Below are positions 1 to 6,900 of a stretch of DNA of 10,435 nt, piece by piece. The notes beneath the pieces were generated by a model. The model saw only the letters and a program-made list of their open reading frames with translations. It searched no databases and was not told the DNA's origin. The number at the start of each line of letters is the position of its first letter. Within the stretch, counting starts at the first letter, position 1. This stretch comes from Gammaproteobacteria bacterium (GTDB taxonomy: Bacteria; Pseudomonadota; Gammaproteobacteria; Pseudomonadales; Azotimanducaceae). The stretch spans positions 1 through 10,435 of the forward strand of contig JAPUJX010000369.1 of NCBI GenBank assembly GCA_027295975.1, read 5' to 3'. The translations under genes were made by a program, and so were the position numbers.

Positions 1-87
1 TACATTCTGGCGACCACGACGCTGTATATGTCGATCTACAACATGTTCAGCTGGTTGCTGCTGTTGATTGGCATGGGGGACGATTAG
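1..87 (+). CDS. yccA: Bax inhibitor-1/YccA family membrane protein, C-terminal end only
   Basis: Only the last 28 codons and the TAG stop are in the window; the frame is open from base 1. The residues read as a hydrophobic helix containing ATTTLYMSIYNMF and ending GMGDD. From memory this matches the end of E. coli YccA, which has ATVSLYVSLYNIF followed by a hydrophobic stretch and a short acidic tail. YccA-type proteins are seven-helix inner-membrane proteins of the BI-1 (TMBIM) superfamily; E. coli YccA binds and modulates the FtsH protease. The gene converges on the minus-strand gene at 188-559, and I see no intrinsic terminator in the 100 bases between them. The family call is good. The exact orthologue is less sure because so little is visible; other BI-1 members such as YbhL are the alternative. 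Confidence 0.8.
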   Translation, partial: YILATTTLYMSIYNMFSWLLLLIGMGDD

Positions 88-187
88 CCTTCTCGAGGAT
101 CAGCCGGTAAGCGCTTCGCAAACCTTGCTGAGCGCGTCCGGCGCCTCGTCACCTCTTCTTCCGCGGGAGCAGGCAGGCAGGCGCCAT

Positions 188-559
188 TTAGCTGAAAACT
201 GATTTCGCCAGTGCTGTATCACAGTACTCGGTAACTTGTTTTATCTTGCCGTCGACAACCTTGTACACCATGCAGTAGGTATTGTTGTAGGGCTTGCCGG
301 TTTTCGTGATCCGGTCTTTTGCCTGTTGCTCTACCACGACAAAATCTCCGTCCGCAATTATGTTTGTAACCTCAACCCTGCCCATGCTGGCCATCAGCTC
401 GGTGACCGGATCAATCAGTTTCTCGGCAATCTCCCGCTTGCCGCGGTAAGTGGCCAGGCCCGGAATTATCCAAACGCCGTCTTCGGCCCACAAGTCGAGA
501 AGACCCACCTCACCGGAACTTATCTTTCTTACGGTTTCGATATTTTCTGCTTTTCCCAT
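188..559 (-). CDS. SnoaL/NTF2-like (ketosteroid isomerase fold) small protein
   Basis: The 123-residue product has the length and layout of a single cone-shaped alpha+beta SnoaL/NTF2-like domain. An N-terminal helix (about 5-20) is followed by WAEDGVWIIPG (about 24-34), then YRGKREIAE, where SnoaL proteins carry the typical G-(K/R)-(D/E)-I helix start. After that come antiparallel strands around IIADGDFVVVEQQAKDR and YNNTYCMVYKVVDGKI, and a closing VTEYCDTALA strand and helix. No signal peptide or membrane segment is present, so it is probably cytosolic. Members of this fold are isomerases, hydrolases, dehydratases or ligand-binding proteins, and the sequence does not say which. The ATG at 557-559 has a weak GGTGA-type ribosome site just upstream and fits a single-domain length. 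It is transcribed away from the surface-protein cluster, with no evident functional link to it. The fold is fairly certain, the activity unknown. Confidence 0.8.
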   Translation of the reverse strand: MGKAENIETVRKISSGEVGLLDLWAEDGVWIIPGLATYRGKREIAEKLIDPVTELMASMGRVEVTNIIADGDFVVVEQQAKDRITKTGKPYNNTYCMVYKVVDGKIKQVTEYCDTALAKSVFS

Positions 560-584
560 TTCATCACCCGTCGACTCGGGGAAC

Positions 585-590
585 AGTATA
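585..590 (-). promoter_or_regulatory. possible -10 element for the SnoaL-like gene
   Basis: On the minus strand this reads TATACT, five of six matches to TATAAT. It lies 25 bases before the ATG at 559, which would give a 5' UTR of about 20 bases. No convincing -35 hexamer lies 16-18 bases further up, the best being TTCGCT at a 15-base spacing. The call rests on the -10 match and its position only. Confidence 0.25.
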
Positions 591-591
591 A

Positions 592-726
592 CGTGATCTC
601 GTATCAGCGAAGCTGGTTCCAGCCGCCGTGGGCCCCGTGTTTTCGCATCTCGACGAAAAAGCGAAACGTTACGAAGAATTTCTTCAACGAAACGGCGTAA
701 AACCGAGTAACCCCGAGCTGTTATAG
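592..726 (+). pseudogene. coding-like remnant, C-terminal fragment of an unidentified protein
   Basis: This frame opens straight after a TAA at 589-591 and ends with TAG at 724-726. The 44 residues have a natural, amphipathic protein-like composition: VSAKLVPAAVGPVFSHLD, then EKAKRYEEFLQRNGVKP and a final SNPELL. The middle part would form a charged helix typical of a real C-terminus. No ATG precedes it. The only conventional start, GTG at 628, would give about 32 residues and has no ribosome site. I therefore read it as the decayed tail of a longer gene whose 5' part is gone, not as an intact gene. The alternative is chance, since 44 codons is short. The family is not recognised. The upstream edge coincides with the promoter region of the divergent SnoaL-like gene. 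Confidence 0.3.
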
Positions 727-921
727 CCAGGCGCGCGCCTCATCGGTCGAGGGAATGGCGCGCAGGAATATCCACCACCCTTCAAGTCAGGGCGTAACAA
801 GCCTCCAAATGTTCTTGAGCCATTTTGTGAACTAGAGCACGTTTTGCCCGTTCTGCGCGTGACTGCGTTCACGAGCCAATTACAAAAACCACCATTTCTC
901 ATACTTGCCAATCACAATTAG
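727..921. other. intergenic stretch upstream of the DUF11 cluster
   Basis: No credible coding frame is visible on either strand. A perfect 12-base palindrome, AGGCGCGCGCCT, lies at 729-740, just after the stop of the 592-726 fragment, but it lacks a T-run and so is not a clear terminator. The last 50 bases are AT-richer and hold CATACT at 900-905, a four-of-six match to TATAAT. That would put a transcription start near 912, about ten bases before the hairpin at 922-993. No -35 box is found at a suitable distance, so the cluster's promoter remains unlocated. Confidence 0.4.
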
Positions 922-993
922 CAGGCACCCCCGGGTCCCGGCGCTGTGGCCCTACCCGGACGTAAAACTGTCAGTGAGAGGCGAGGGTGCCTG
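922..993 (+). promoter_or_regulatory. potential structured 5' leader of the first DUF11 gene
   Basis: CAGGCACCC (922-930) is exactly complementary to GGGTGCCTG (985-993), a 9-bp closing stem. Directly inside it, CCGGGT (931-936) pairs with ACCCGG (954-959). The result is a coaxial two-stem element of 72 bases. It does not end in a T-run, so it is not a simple terminator. It encloses the GTG at 946, the furthest upstream start of the frame, and ends 15 bases before the better-supported TTG at 1009. I compared it from memory with the GEMM-I cyclic-di-GMP, TPP and fluoride riboswitch cores and saw no convincing match. A role as leader RNA is inference. Confidence 0.35.
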
Positions 994-1008
994 ATAGGAA
1001 CAGGACGT

Positions 1009-2022
1009 TTGAAAGACATAGTTGGTAAGCCAGGAGGGAAACTGCGACAGAGATCGTTGTCGGCGATCGCTGCGTTGCTGATCCTATTGTCTGCGCCAGC
1101 CTGGTCAGCCGGTACGCCGGCCGGGACGGTCATCGACAACATGGCCCAGGTCAGCTTCGACGTGGCTGGCACACCGGTCACCCAGGATTCCAACATTTCC
1201 AGTATTACCGTCCAGGAGAGAATCGACGTTGTCGTAACTCTGCAAAGCCCGCAGATTCTGGTTGCCGCCAGCGATACGAATCGCGCGTTGTTGTTCACCG
1301 TGACCAACACGGGCAACGGTAGTGAGCCTTTTCAGCTCGCAATCGACAGCGCAATTGGCGGTGACGACTTCGATCCCATACCAGCCGTCCCGGGTATCTA
1401 TTTTGATACGGATGCGAGCGGTGACTTTACCGTCGGTGACATTGCCTACGTCTCCGGTACCAACGATCCGGTTCTCGCGGCGGACGCTTCCGTCGACATT
1501 CTGCTGATCAACGATATTCCCGGTGCCGTGAACGACGGCGACATCGGGCGCAGTCAGCTTACCGCGGATTCCCTGACGGGTACCGGCGCACCGGGCGACG
1601 TATTCGTCGGCCAGGGTGATGGCGGCAGCGATGCGGTACTCGGTACCACGGGAGGGTCCGGAAATGACACAGGAGAGTACATTGTCGCCGATGTTCAGAT
1701 CAGTGTTCTCAAGTCCGTCACCGTCCTGAACCAGTTTGGCGGATCAGAACCCATACCCGGTGCAACGCTCACCTACACCATCACGGTAGAAGTGACAAAT
1801 ACCGGTACTGCTTCAAGCACCGTTTTCAACGACCCGATTCCCGCGAATACGACTTATGCGCCCGGAAGCATTTCGTTGAATGCCGGCGCACTGACAGACC
1901 TGATCGACGCGGATGCAGGAGAACTGGATACGTCCGGCGCACCATCGATCGTTGTCCGGCTTGGGGACCTTACCCAGGCTGATGGAATCCAGACCGTCAC
2001 CTTCGACGTAACTATCGATTAA
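1009..2022 (+). CDS. secreted DUF11 domain protein, first of cluster
   Basis: This exported protein is about 337 aa. A basic N-terminus (KLRQR) precedes a Sec-type hydrophobic stretch at about 17-30, with likely cleavage after AWSA (about residue 34). The mature protein starts GTPAGTVIDNMAQVSF, a module shared with the proteins at 2660 and 3934. An Ig-like region contains LLFTVTNTGNG and an acidic loop YFDTDASGDF (about 131-140) that could bind calcium. The last ~108 residues are a DUF11 (TIGR01451-type) repeat: PIPGATLTYTITVEVTNTG, then DPIPANTTYAPGSI. No cell-wall sorting signal is seen, so it is probably periplasmic or surface-released. The start is uncertain. GTG 946 lies inside a hairpin without a ribosome site. 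TTG 1009 has AGGA nine bases upstream and is used here. CTG 1042 follows a perfect AGGAGG and would give the most typical signal peptide. The next gene starts 15 bases after the stop, indicating an operon. Confidence 0.8.
   Translation: MKDIVGKPGGKLRQRSLSAIAALLILLSAPAWSAGTPAGTVIDNMAQVSFDVAGTPVTQDSNISSITVQERIDVVVTLQSPQILVAASDTNRALLFTVTNTGNGSEPFQLAIDSAIGGDDFDPIPAVPGIYFDTDASGDFTVGDIAYVSGTNDPVLAADASVDILLINDIPGAVNDGDIGRSQLTADSLTGTGAPGDVFVGQGDGGSDAVLGTTGGSGNDTGEYIVADVQISVLKSVTVLNQFGGSEPIPGATLTYTITVEVTNTGTASSTVFNDPIPANTTYAPGSISLNAGALTDLIDADAGELDTSGAPSIVVRLGDLTQADGIQTVTFDVTID
1032..1037 (+). promoter_or_regulatory. perfect Shine-Dalgarno sequence inside the first DUF11 frame
   Basis: AGGAGG is followed four bases later by an in-frame CTG at 1042. 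Translation from there would begin MRQRSLSAIAALLILLSA, a textbook signal peptide. No ATG, GTG or TTG lies within 5-10 bases of this site; the nearest, TTG at 1057, is 19 bases away. It may mark a rare CTG start, or be a chance purine run within codons for P-G-G-K. Confidence 0.35.
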
Positions 2023-2037
2023 TCCAAGAGGCTCGAA

Positions 2038-2529
2038 ATGAAAAACCTGATTCACCTGTTCGTAACTTCCGCACTGACGCTTGGCGCCGCTGCGGTCATG
2101 GGGCAGGAGAGCGGCAATCTCAATGTTCAGACCATCGTGCAGAAGGAAGAAATTGTCGTTGATATTGATGGTCGACAGCGAACCCAACTCGTGGCGGCAA
2201 CCGAGGTAGTTCCCGGTGACGAGGTTGTTTATACGATCACGTTTCACAACATCAGCGACAAGGCTGCTGAAAACGTCGTTGTTACGAACCCCATCGCGGC
2301 GGAACTGACCTACATCGACAGATCCGCTTTTGGTCCCGGTGCGCGCATCGAATTTTCCGTCGATGGTGGGCGGAGTTATGCGGTGGCCGAGCAGTTGGCG
2401 GTGTTGGAAGACGACGGAGAAACACGACCGGCAAGGCCGGAGGACTTCACGCACATACGCTGGTCTCTGGCGACGGATCTTGTTGCGGGTGCCCAGGGTG
2501 TTGCGCGGTTCCACGCGCGACTGAATTAG
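2038..2529 (+). CDS. small secreted single-domain DUF11 protein
   Basis: The 163-residue exported protein is little more than one DUF11 domain. Residues 1-21 (MKNLIHLFVTSALTLGAAAV) form a Sec signal peptide, with cleavage likely near VMG or GQE. A short N-terminal strand (NLNVQTIVQKEEIVVD) leads into the domain core: VVPGDEVVYTITFHN (about 59-73), NVVVTNPIAAELTYI, FSVDGGRSYA, and a final FTHIRWSLATDLVAG. This is a common stand-alone proteobacterial form of the TIGR01451 repeat, thought to be a beta-sandwich adhesion or structural module. Unlike its neighbours it lacks the AGT...NQAQV N-terminal module and any cysteine. The start is well supported: AAGAGG at 2026-2031 lies six bases before the ATG. 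It sits 15 bases after the preceding gene and is probably co-translated. Domain identity is firm; the biological role is unknown, and a structural partner of the giant protein is the obvious inference. Confidence 0.87.
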   Translation: MKNLIHLFVTSALTLGAAAVMGQESGNLNVQTIVQKEEIVVDIDGRQRTQLVAATEVVPGDEVVYTITFHNISDKAAENVVVTNPIAAELTYIDRSAFGPGARIEFSVDGGRSYAVAEQLAVLEDDGETRPARPEDFTHIRWSLATDLVAGAQGVARFHARLN

Positions 2530-2549
2530 CTACCAGACTTAAGGACAAC

Positions 2550-2625
2550 TTCCGGGGGGGAGCCGAGGTGCGTTTGCAGGGCGCATTGCGGCTTTGTGAG
2601 CCCCTGCCCGGCCCGATTGCCGGAA
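2550..2625 (+). promoter_or_regulatory. potential nested hairpin in the 130-base gap before the third DUF11 gene
   Basis: The gap 2530-2659 holds no gene. TTCCGG (2550-2555) can pair with CCGGAA (2620-2625). Inside, GCAGGG (2576-2581) pairs with CCCTGC (2602-2607), and a seven-G run (2554-2560) faces C-rich sequence at 2607-2614. There is no terminal T-run, so a classical intrinsic terminator is unlikely. It could instead be a processing site, an attenuating leader or a translational control structure 34 bases before the start. The pairing is seen in the sequence, the role is inference, and GC-rich DNA yields such stems by chance fairly often. Confidence 0.35.
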
Positions 2626-2659
2626 AGAAGATTAGTTTAACACGCTAAGGAGTACTGTG

Positions 2660-3811
2660 ATGATAGAGGTGAAACGAGGAGCCAGGCAGTTTGTCTGGGT
2701 CATAACAACGGCGGTCACGTTGCTGTTTGCACAGCATACGCTCGCCGCGGGTACGCTCGCGGGTGTGACCGTCGCCAACCAGGCCCAGGTGGACTACGAG
2801 GTTGCGGCGGTGGCTCAGGAATTGATCCTGTCCGACCCGCTGGGCAACAGCATACCGGGCGCGGGAAGTGGTGCGGATACCACGGACTTTCTGGTTGATA
2901 ACAGGGTCGACTTCACGATCGTCGAATTCGGACTGATCGGGGCGACTTCTGTCTTCCCGGGTCAGGATGACGCGGTGACGACGTTCCAGTTGACCAACAC
3001 CGGTAACGAGACCCAGGACTATGCGCTGGCGGCGGCAAACCTGGGTATAGGGGTTATCGTCAACGGTAATACCGATACCGTCGACATGGGCGGTGTCGAA
3101 GTGTATTCGGATACCGATGGATCCCTCGACTTCTCGGTCGCCGACCTGACATTTGTCGATGAACTCGATCCGGACTTAAGCATCCTGATCTTCATCGTGG
3201 CGGACGCGGGACTTGCCCTCTTGGACCTTGACGTAGCCAACGTCGAGTTGACGGCAACCACCCACGACTCCGGCACCATCGGGACCCTCGATGCGCTGAC
3301 AACGGACGATTCGGCAATTCCCGACTCGACGACGACGGTTGAGGTCGTATTTGCCGACGACGGTCTCGGGGCGGTTGGTGACGGTATTGAAACCCAGCGA
3401 GACGGTTACATCGTATCCTCCGCGGCGTTGACCATCACCAAGACATCCGCGGTGCTCAGCGATCCGTTCAACCTGGCGGTGAATCCGAAGGCGATTCCCG
3501 GCGCGGTTGTCGAGTACACGATTACCGTGCAGAACAACGGCGCGGTGGATGCCGATCAGGTGGCCATCACGGACGTGCTGGATGCGAGCCTGACGATCCT
3601 GTTGGGTCAGTACGCGGGTGAAGACGTGGAGATAGACCTCGGCGGCGGAACCACCGTTACGACCTGTACCCTCGACGCGGCAGACGCGGACGGCGACGGT
3701 TGTGGCATCGCAGGCGCAACCCTGACCATTGATCCGGTCGGCGGACTGACCGTTGGAATACTGGCGACGAATAATCCCGGCGTCATCAAGTTCCAGGCGA
3801 CGATCAACTAA
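2660..3811 (+). CDS. secreted DUF11 domain protein, third of cluster, paralogue of the first
   Basis: This exported protein is 383 aa. ATG 2660 is preferred over GTG 2657 because AAGGAG (2647-2652) lies seven bases before it. A basic N-terminus (MIEVKRGAR) precedes a hydrophobic stretch (about 10-24), with cleavage near LAA (about 28-30). The mature end GTLAGVTVANQAQVDYEV is the same module as in the first and the giant protein. An Ig-like region follows with FQLTNTGNETQDYAL and an acidic loop YSDTDGSLDFSVADL matching one in the first protein. Residues from about 256 form a DUF11 domain: IPGAVVEYTITVQNNGAVD, then VLDASLTILLG. Near its end, C336 and C348 flank DADGDG (342-347), a DxDxDG calcium-site pattern. 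The two cysteines could form a disulphide after export. It is very acidic overall. With the first protein it makes a pair of paralogues around the small single-domain protein. Confidence 0.86.
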   Translation: MIEVKRGARQFVWVITTAVTLLFAQHTLAAGTLAGVTVANQAQVDYEVAAVAQELILSDPLGNSIPGAGSGADTTDFLVDNRVDFTIVEFGLIGATSVFPGQDDAVTTFQLTNTGNETQDYALAAANLGIGVIVNGNTDTVDMGGVEVYSDTDGSLDFSVADLTFVDELDPDLSILIFIVADAGLALLDLDVANVELTATTHDSGTIGTLDALTTDDSAIPDSTTTVEVVFADDGLGAVGDGIETQRDGYIVSSAALTITKTSAVLSDPFNLAVNPKAIPGAVVEYTITVQNNGAVDADQVAITDVLDASLTILLGQYAGEDVEIDLGGGTTVTTCTLDAADADGDGCGIAGATLTIDPVGGLTVGILATNNPGVIKFQATIN

Positions 3812-3848
3812 GTCGCGACATCACAGTGCTCGAAGGTTTGCAAAAGGC

Positions 3849-3895
3849 TTGCAGGTTCCGGGTGCCCTGGAAGGGTAGTCCGGGCCTGCCTGCAA
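3849..3895 (+). promoter_or_regulatory. potential stem in the leader or 5' end of the giant gene
   Basis: TTGCAGG (3849-3855) is exactly complementary to CCTGCAA (3889-3895), a 7-bp stem enclosing a GC-rich loop. An alternative uses GCAGG with CCTGC at 3885-3889. Further GC pairs are possible directly downstream, GCCC (3904-3907) with GGGC (3918-3921). The frame here encodes MLEGLQKACRFRVPWK and similar residues, which do not look like an export signal, so the region is probably untranslated leader. Confidence 0.3.
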
Positions 3896-3933
3896 CTTGG
3901 TCCGCCCCTCCCGGGGTGGGCCGGGAAAGCCAT

Positions 3934-6900
3934 TTGCAACGTCACCCTCGGGGGGAACTACGGTTCCCCCCGAAGTGCTTTAAGCGCCTGGCGAATCGGC
4001 CGTTCGTTTGGCTTGCGATAGCGACTATATTGTCATTACTGCCAGGTAGTTTGACGTTTGCTGCCCCCGGAACGGCCATTTTGAATCAGGCTTCGGTGGA
4101 CTATCTGAATACCTCGGGTCAGCCATCCACCACTTCCAGCAACGTTTCCCAGATAGTTACCGCCGTGGTGCGCAGCCCGGCCACCGTCGAGTTCACCCGC
4201 GTGGTTGGACCAGGCGCGGGTGACTTCGTCGAACCCATTGGACCGGCCTGGTGTTTTGCGGGTGGTGCGTTTGCCTCTCTCGCCGATCCAGTTCTCTCCG
4301 GCGGCACGACAATCAACCCGTTGCTGCTTCACGAGGTGAGCGGCACCGCTTTTTACAATCTGTCGGAGCCGTTGTTTCTGCGACTCCTGGATACCGACCA
4401 GAACGTCGACGCCAGCGTTATCGACTTTGCCGACGTCACGGTGGTTCACGACGCCAGCAACGATACCGAGACCATTCGACTCAGCGAAACGGGAATTTCC
4501 ACGGGTGTATTTGTCGGTTACCTGCCAACGGCCCGCGCGGCACCGGTGCCCGGCGACTGCGTTTTGCAGGGGTCGATGAATACCACGGTTACAGCCGGTT
4601 ATACGGATCCCGCGGATGTAACCGATTCTGCCCAGGCAAGCGCTTCGCTTGATCCCGTGAACCTGGTGTTCGACTCGCGCACCGGTTCGTTCGTCGATGG
4701 TACGACAGTCGAAATTGTCGATGCGTCCACCGGGTTACCTGCACCTGTTTTTGGCAACGACGGTGTCAGTACTTTTCCATCGAGGGTCACTGCCGGAGTG
4801 GTGGCGACCGACAGTTCCGGTGCCTCGTACCCGTTCGGGCCTGGCGAGTTTCGCTTCCCCGTCGTGCCCCCGGGTGACTATCGGCTTGTTGTGACCCCTC
4901 CGCCCGAGTATGCGGCGCCATCGGCTGAGACCATGGCGACCCTGCAACTGTTGCCTGGTGCGCCGTACGCACTTGGAGCCGCATCGTTTGGAACATCGTT
5001 CACCCACGGCGGAGTGTCGGTCGATTTTGACATCCCGGTTGATCCCCGATCTTCATCACTTTTCCTCACGATGAATGTTTCAACCGCCACCGCCGCTCCC
5101 GGCGACTTTATCCGTTACGAACTGACAGTCGAAAACAGTTCGACCGCAGGTACTGCAACAAACGTATCGATCATCAACCAGTTACCACCCGGCGTGCGGT
5201 TGGTGCCGGGTTCGGTGACGCTGAACGGTTCGGGTGTGGTGGACCCCATCATCAGCCCGGACTCCATGTCGCTGGAGTTCGACATAGGCACCCTGCCTGC
5301 CAACGGCCAGGCCACCATCACATTTGTGGTCCAGATAGTTGCCGGTAAGAGCTTGAACAAACTCGTCAACCAGGCAACCGCATACGCAGATGGAGGACTG
5401 ACCTCAAACGCGGCCGTCGCGCGCATCCAGTTGAAAGAGGATCTGTTCCGTTCCACCGCGACGATTATCGGTCGCGTGCTCAACGCACCGTGCACGGAAA
5501 AAACATTCACCGAAGATCAGGGTGTCGCCAACGTTCGGATCTATCTGGAGGACGGCCGCTACGCGGTAAGCGATCAGGGCGGGCGATTCCACTTTGAAGA
5601 CATTCGCCCCGGGCGGCACATTGCTCAGTTGGATTGGGTGACGGTTCCTGAATACCTGGAGGTCGCACGCTGCGATATAGCGCCGGCACATGCCGGTCGA
5701 GGAGACGCACAACTCGTTGACGTATCGCGCGGCAGCGTCAAACGTGCGGATTTTTATCTCAGGAACAAACCGGCAGCGGAAGGCCTCATCGATATCGAGT
5801 TACAGAACCACGGAACCCAGAGCGCGGAAGAAATTGCCTACGTCCTGAAACTGCACGGCAGTGGCGACGTACACGTGAACAATATCGACCTGATGGTGAT
5901 GTTACCGGACGGTGTGTCCTACCTGCCGGGCACAATGCAGGTTGACGGTGGTCGCGTAATTGACCCGAGAATTACCGGACAAGCGCTCAACTTCGCGATT
6001 GTCGATCACGGCAACAACTGGCTCCGGGAGATAAGTTTTACCGGAAACATCGCCATCGATGTCCACGGCGAACTCGTTACCAGGGCGCGGGCGCGTTTCG
6101 ATTCCCCGACCGAATCGGGACAGATGACGCCGGTCGCCGATGCAAAAGTTAAGCGTGCGCCCTCCGTTGCCGAAAACGACGCTTACGAATTCAACTTCAA
6201 GTTCGACCCCCTCTCCGCCGCATTGTCTTCCGAGGACCTCGACCATCTCGACCGTCTGATCGATCGGTGGCGTGGGGTGCGGGATATCCAGATTGCCTCC
6301 ATCGGACATACCGACAGCTACCCGATTGCGCTGCGCAGCCGAGATCGATTTGCAGACAACTATGTTTTGTCACAAGCGCGTGCAAGTTCGGCTGCCTTGT
6401 ATATTGCGGAAAATCTGAAGGTGCCGAACGAGAACGTTCAGCTTCAGGGACGGGGCCCGGATCATCCGGTGGCTGACAACACGACCGAAGCCGGACGAAA
6501 GCAGAACCGGCACGTCGAATTGATACTGAGCGGCATCCGCCCGACACGTCCGTCATTTCTCGAGGTGACGAAAGTCTCGAGCGGTGTGCAGACGGCCGAG
6601 ACCAGAGGCGAAGCGCCGGGGGTGAACGTCAAGATCGAAGACCCGGTGGACCTCACTTCACCATTCGACCTGGGCGCCATGTCGGTGTCCGAGATCGAAC
6701 CCGACATCGGCACCCTGTCACCCGGCGTGGATATGCTTCTGCCGACGGAGAATTTTCAAGCCGCGGCGCCGGTGACTAGAATTTCGATCAAACATGAACC
6801 TCGACAAACTGTTGTTGCGTACCTTAACAATGAGTTGGTGAACCCGCTCAACTTCGCGGGAACGGAGACAGATCCTGTTTCCGGTATTGCCATATCCCGC

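Noticed and set aside
88..187. Intrinsic terminator or small minus-strand gene (frame ending DEAPDALSKVCEALTG) between the yccA end and the SnoaL-like gene
   Set aside because: No hairpin followed by a T-run is present. The small frame has no start codon with a ribosome site and is too short to tell from chance.
236..700. 154-codon plus-strand frame opposite the SnoaL-like gene
   Set aside because: It is antisense to a convincing SnoaL-like domain and has no coherent protein features. The more natural coding frame at its 3' end is a different one (592-726).
832..850. Sigma-54 -24/-12 promoter around AGCACGTTTTGC
   Set aside because: The spacing between the -24-like and -12-like parts is two bases too short and the GG is not intact.
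910..1010. Cyclic-di-GMP (GEMM-I), TPP or other known riboswitch
   Set aside because: Compared from memory, the conserved cores (for example GGGACGCAAAGCC or CUGAGA with its partners) are not present in the right arrangement; only a generic two-stem element can be supported.
1813..2514. 233-codon minus-strand frame across two DUF11 genes
   Set aside because: It spans two well-supported plus-strand genes and their intergenic gap. The product is not recognisable.
2626..2656. Internal sigma-70 promoter before the third DUF11 gene
   Set aside because: TTGCCG and TTTAAC-like hexamers occur but at a spacing of about 13 bases, which does not fit.
922..3895. The three leaders as copies of one repeated RNA element
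   Set aside because: They share GC-rich words such as GCAGG and CCGGG, but these are not collinear and the stem layouts differ, so common ancestry is not supported by eye.
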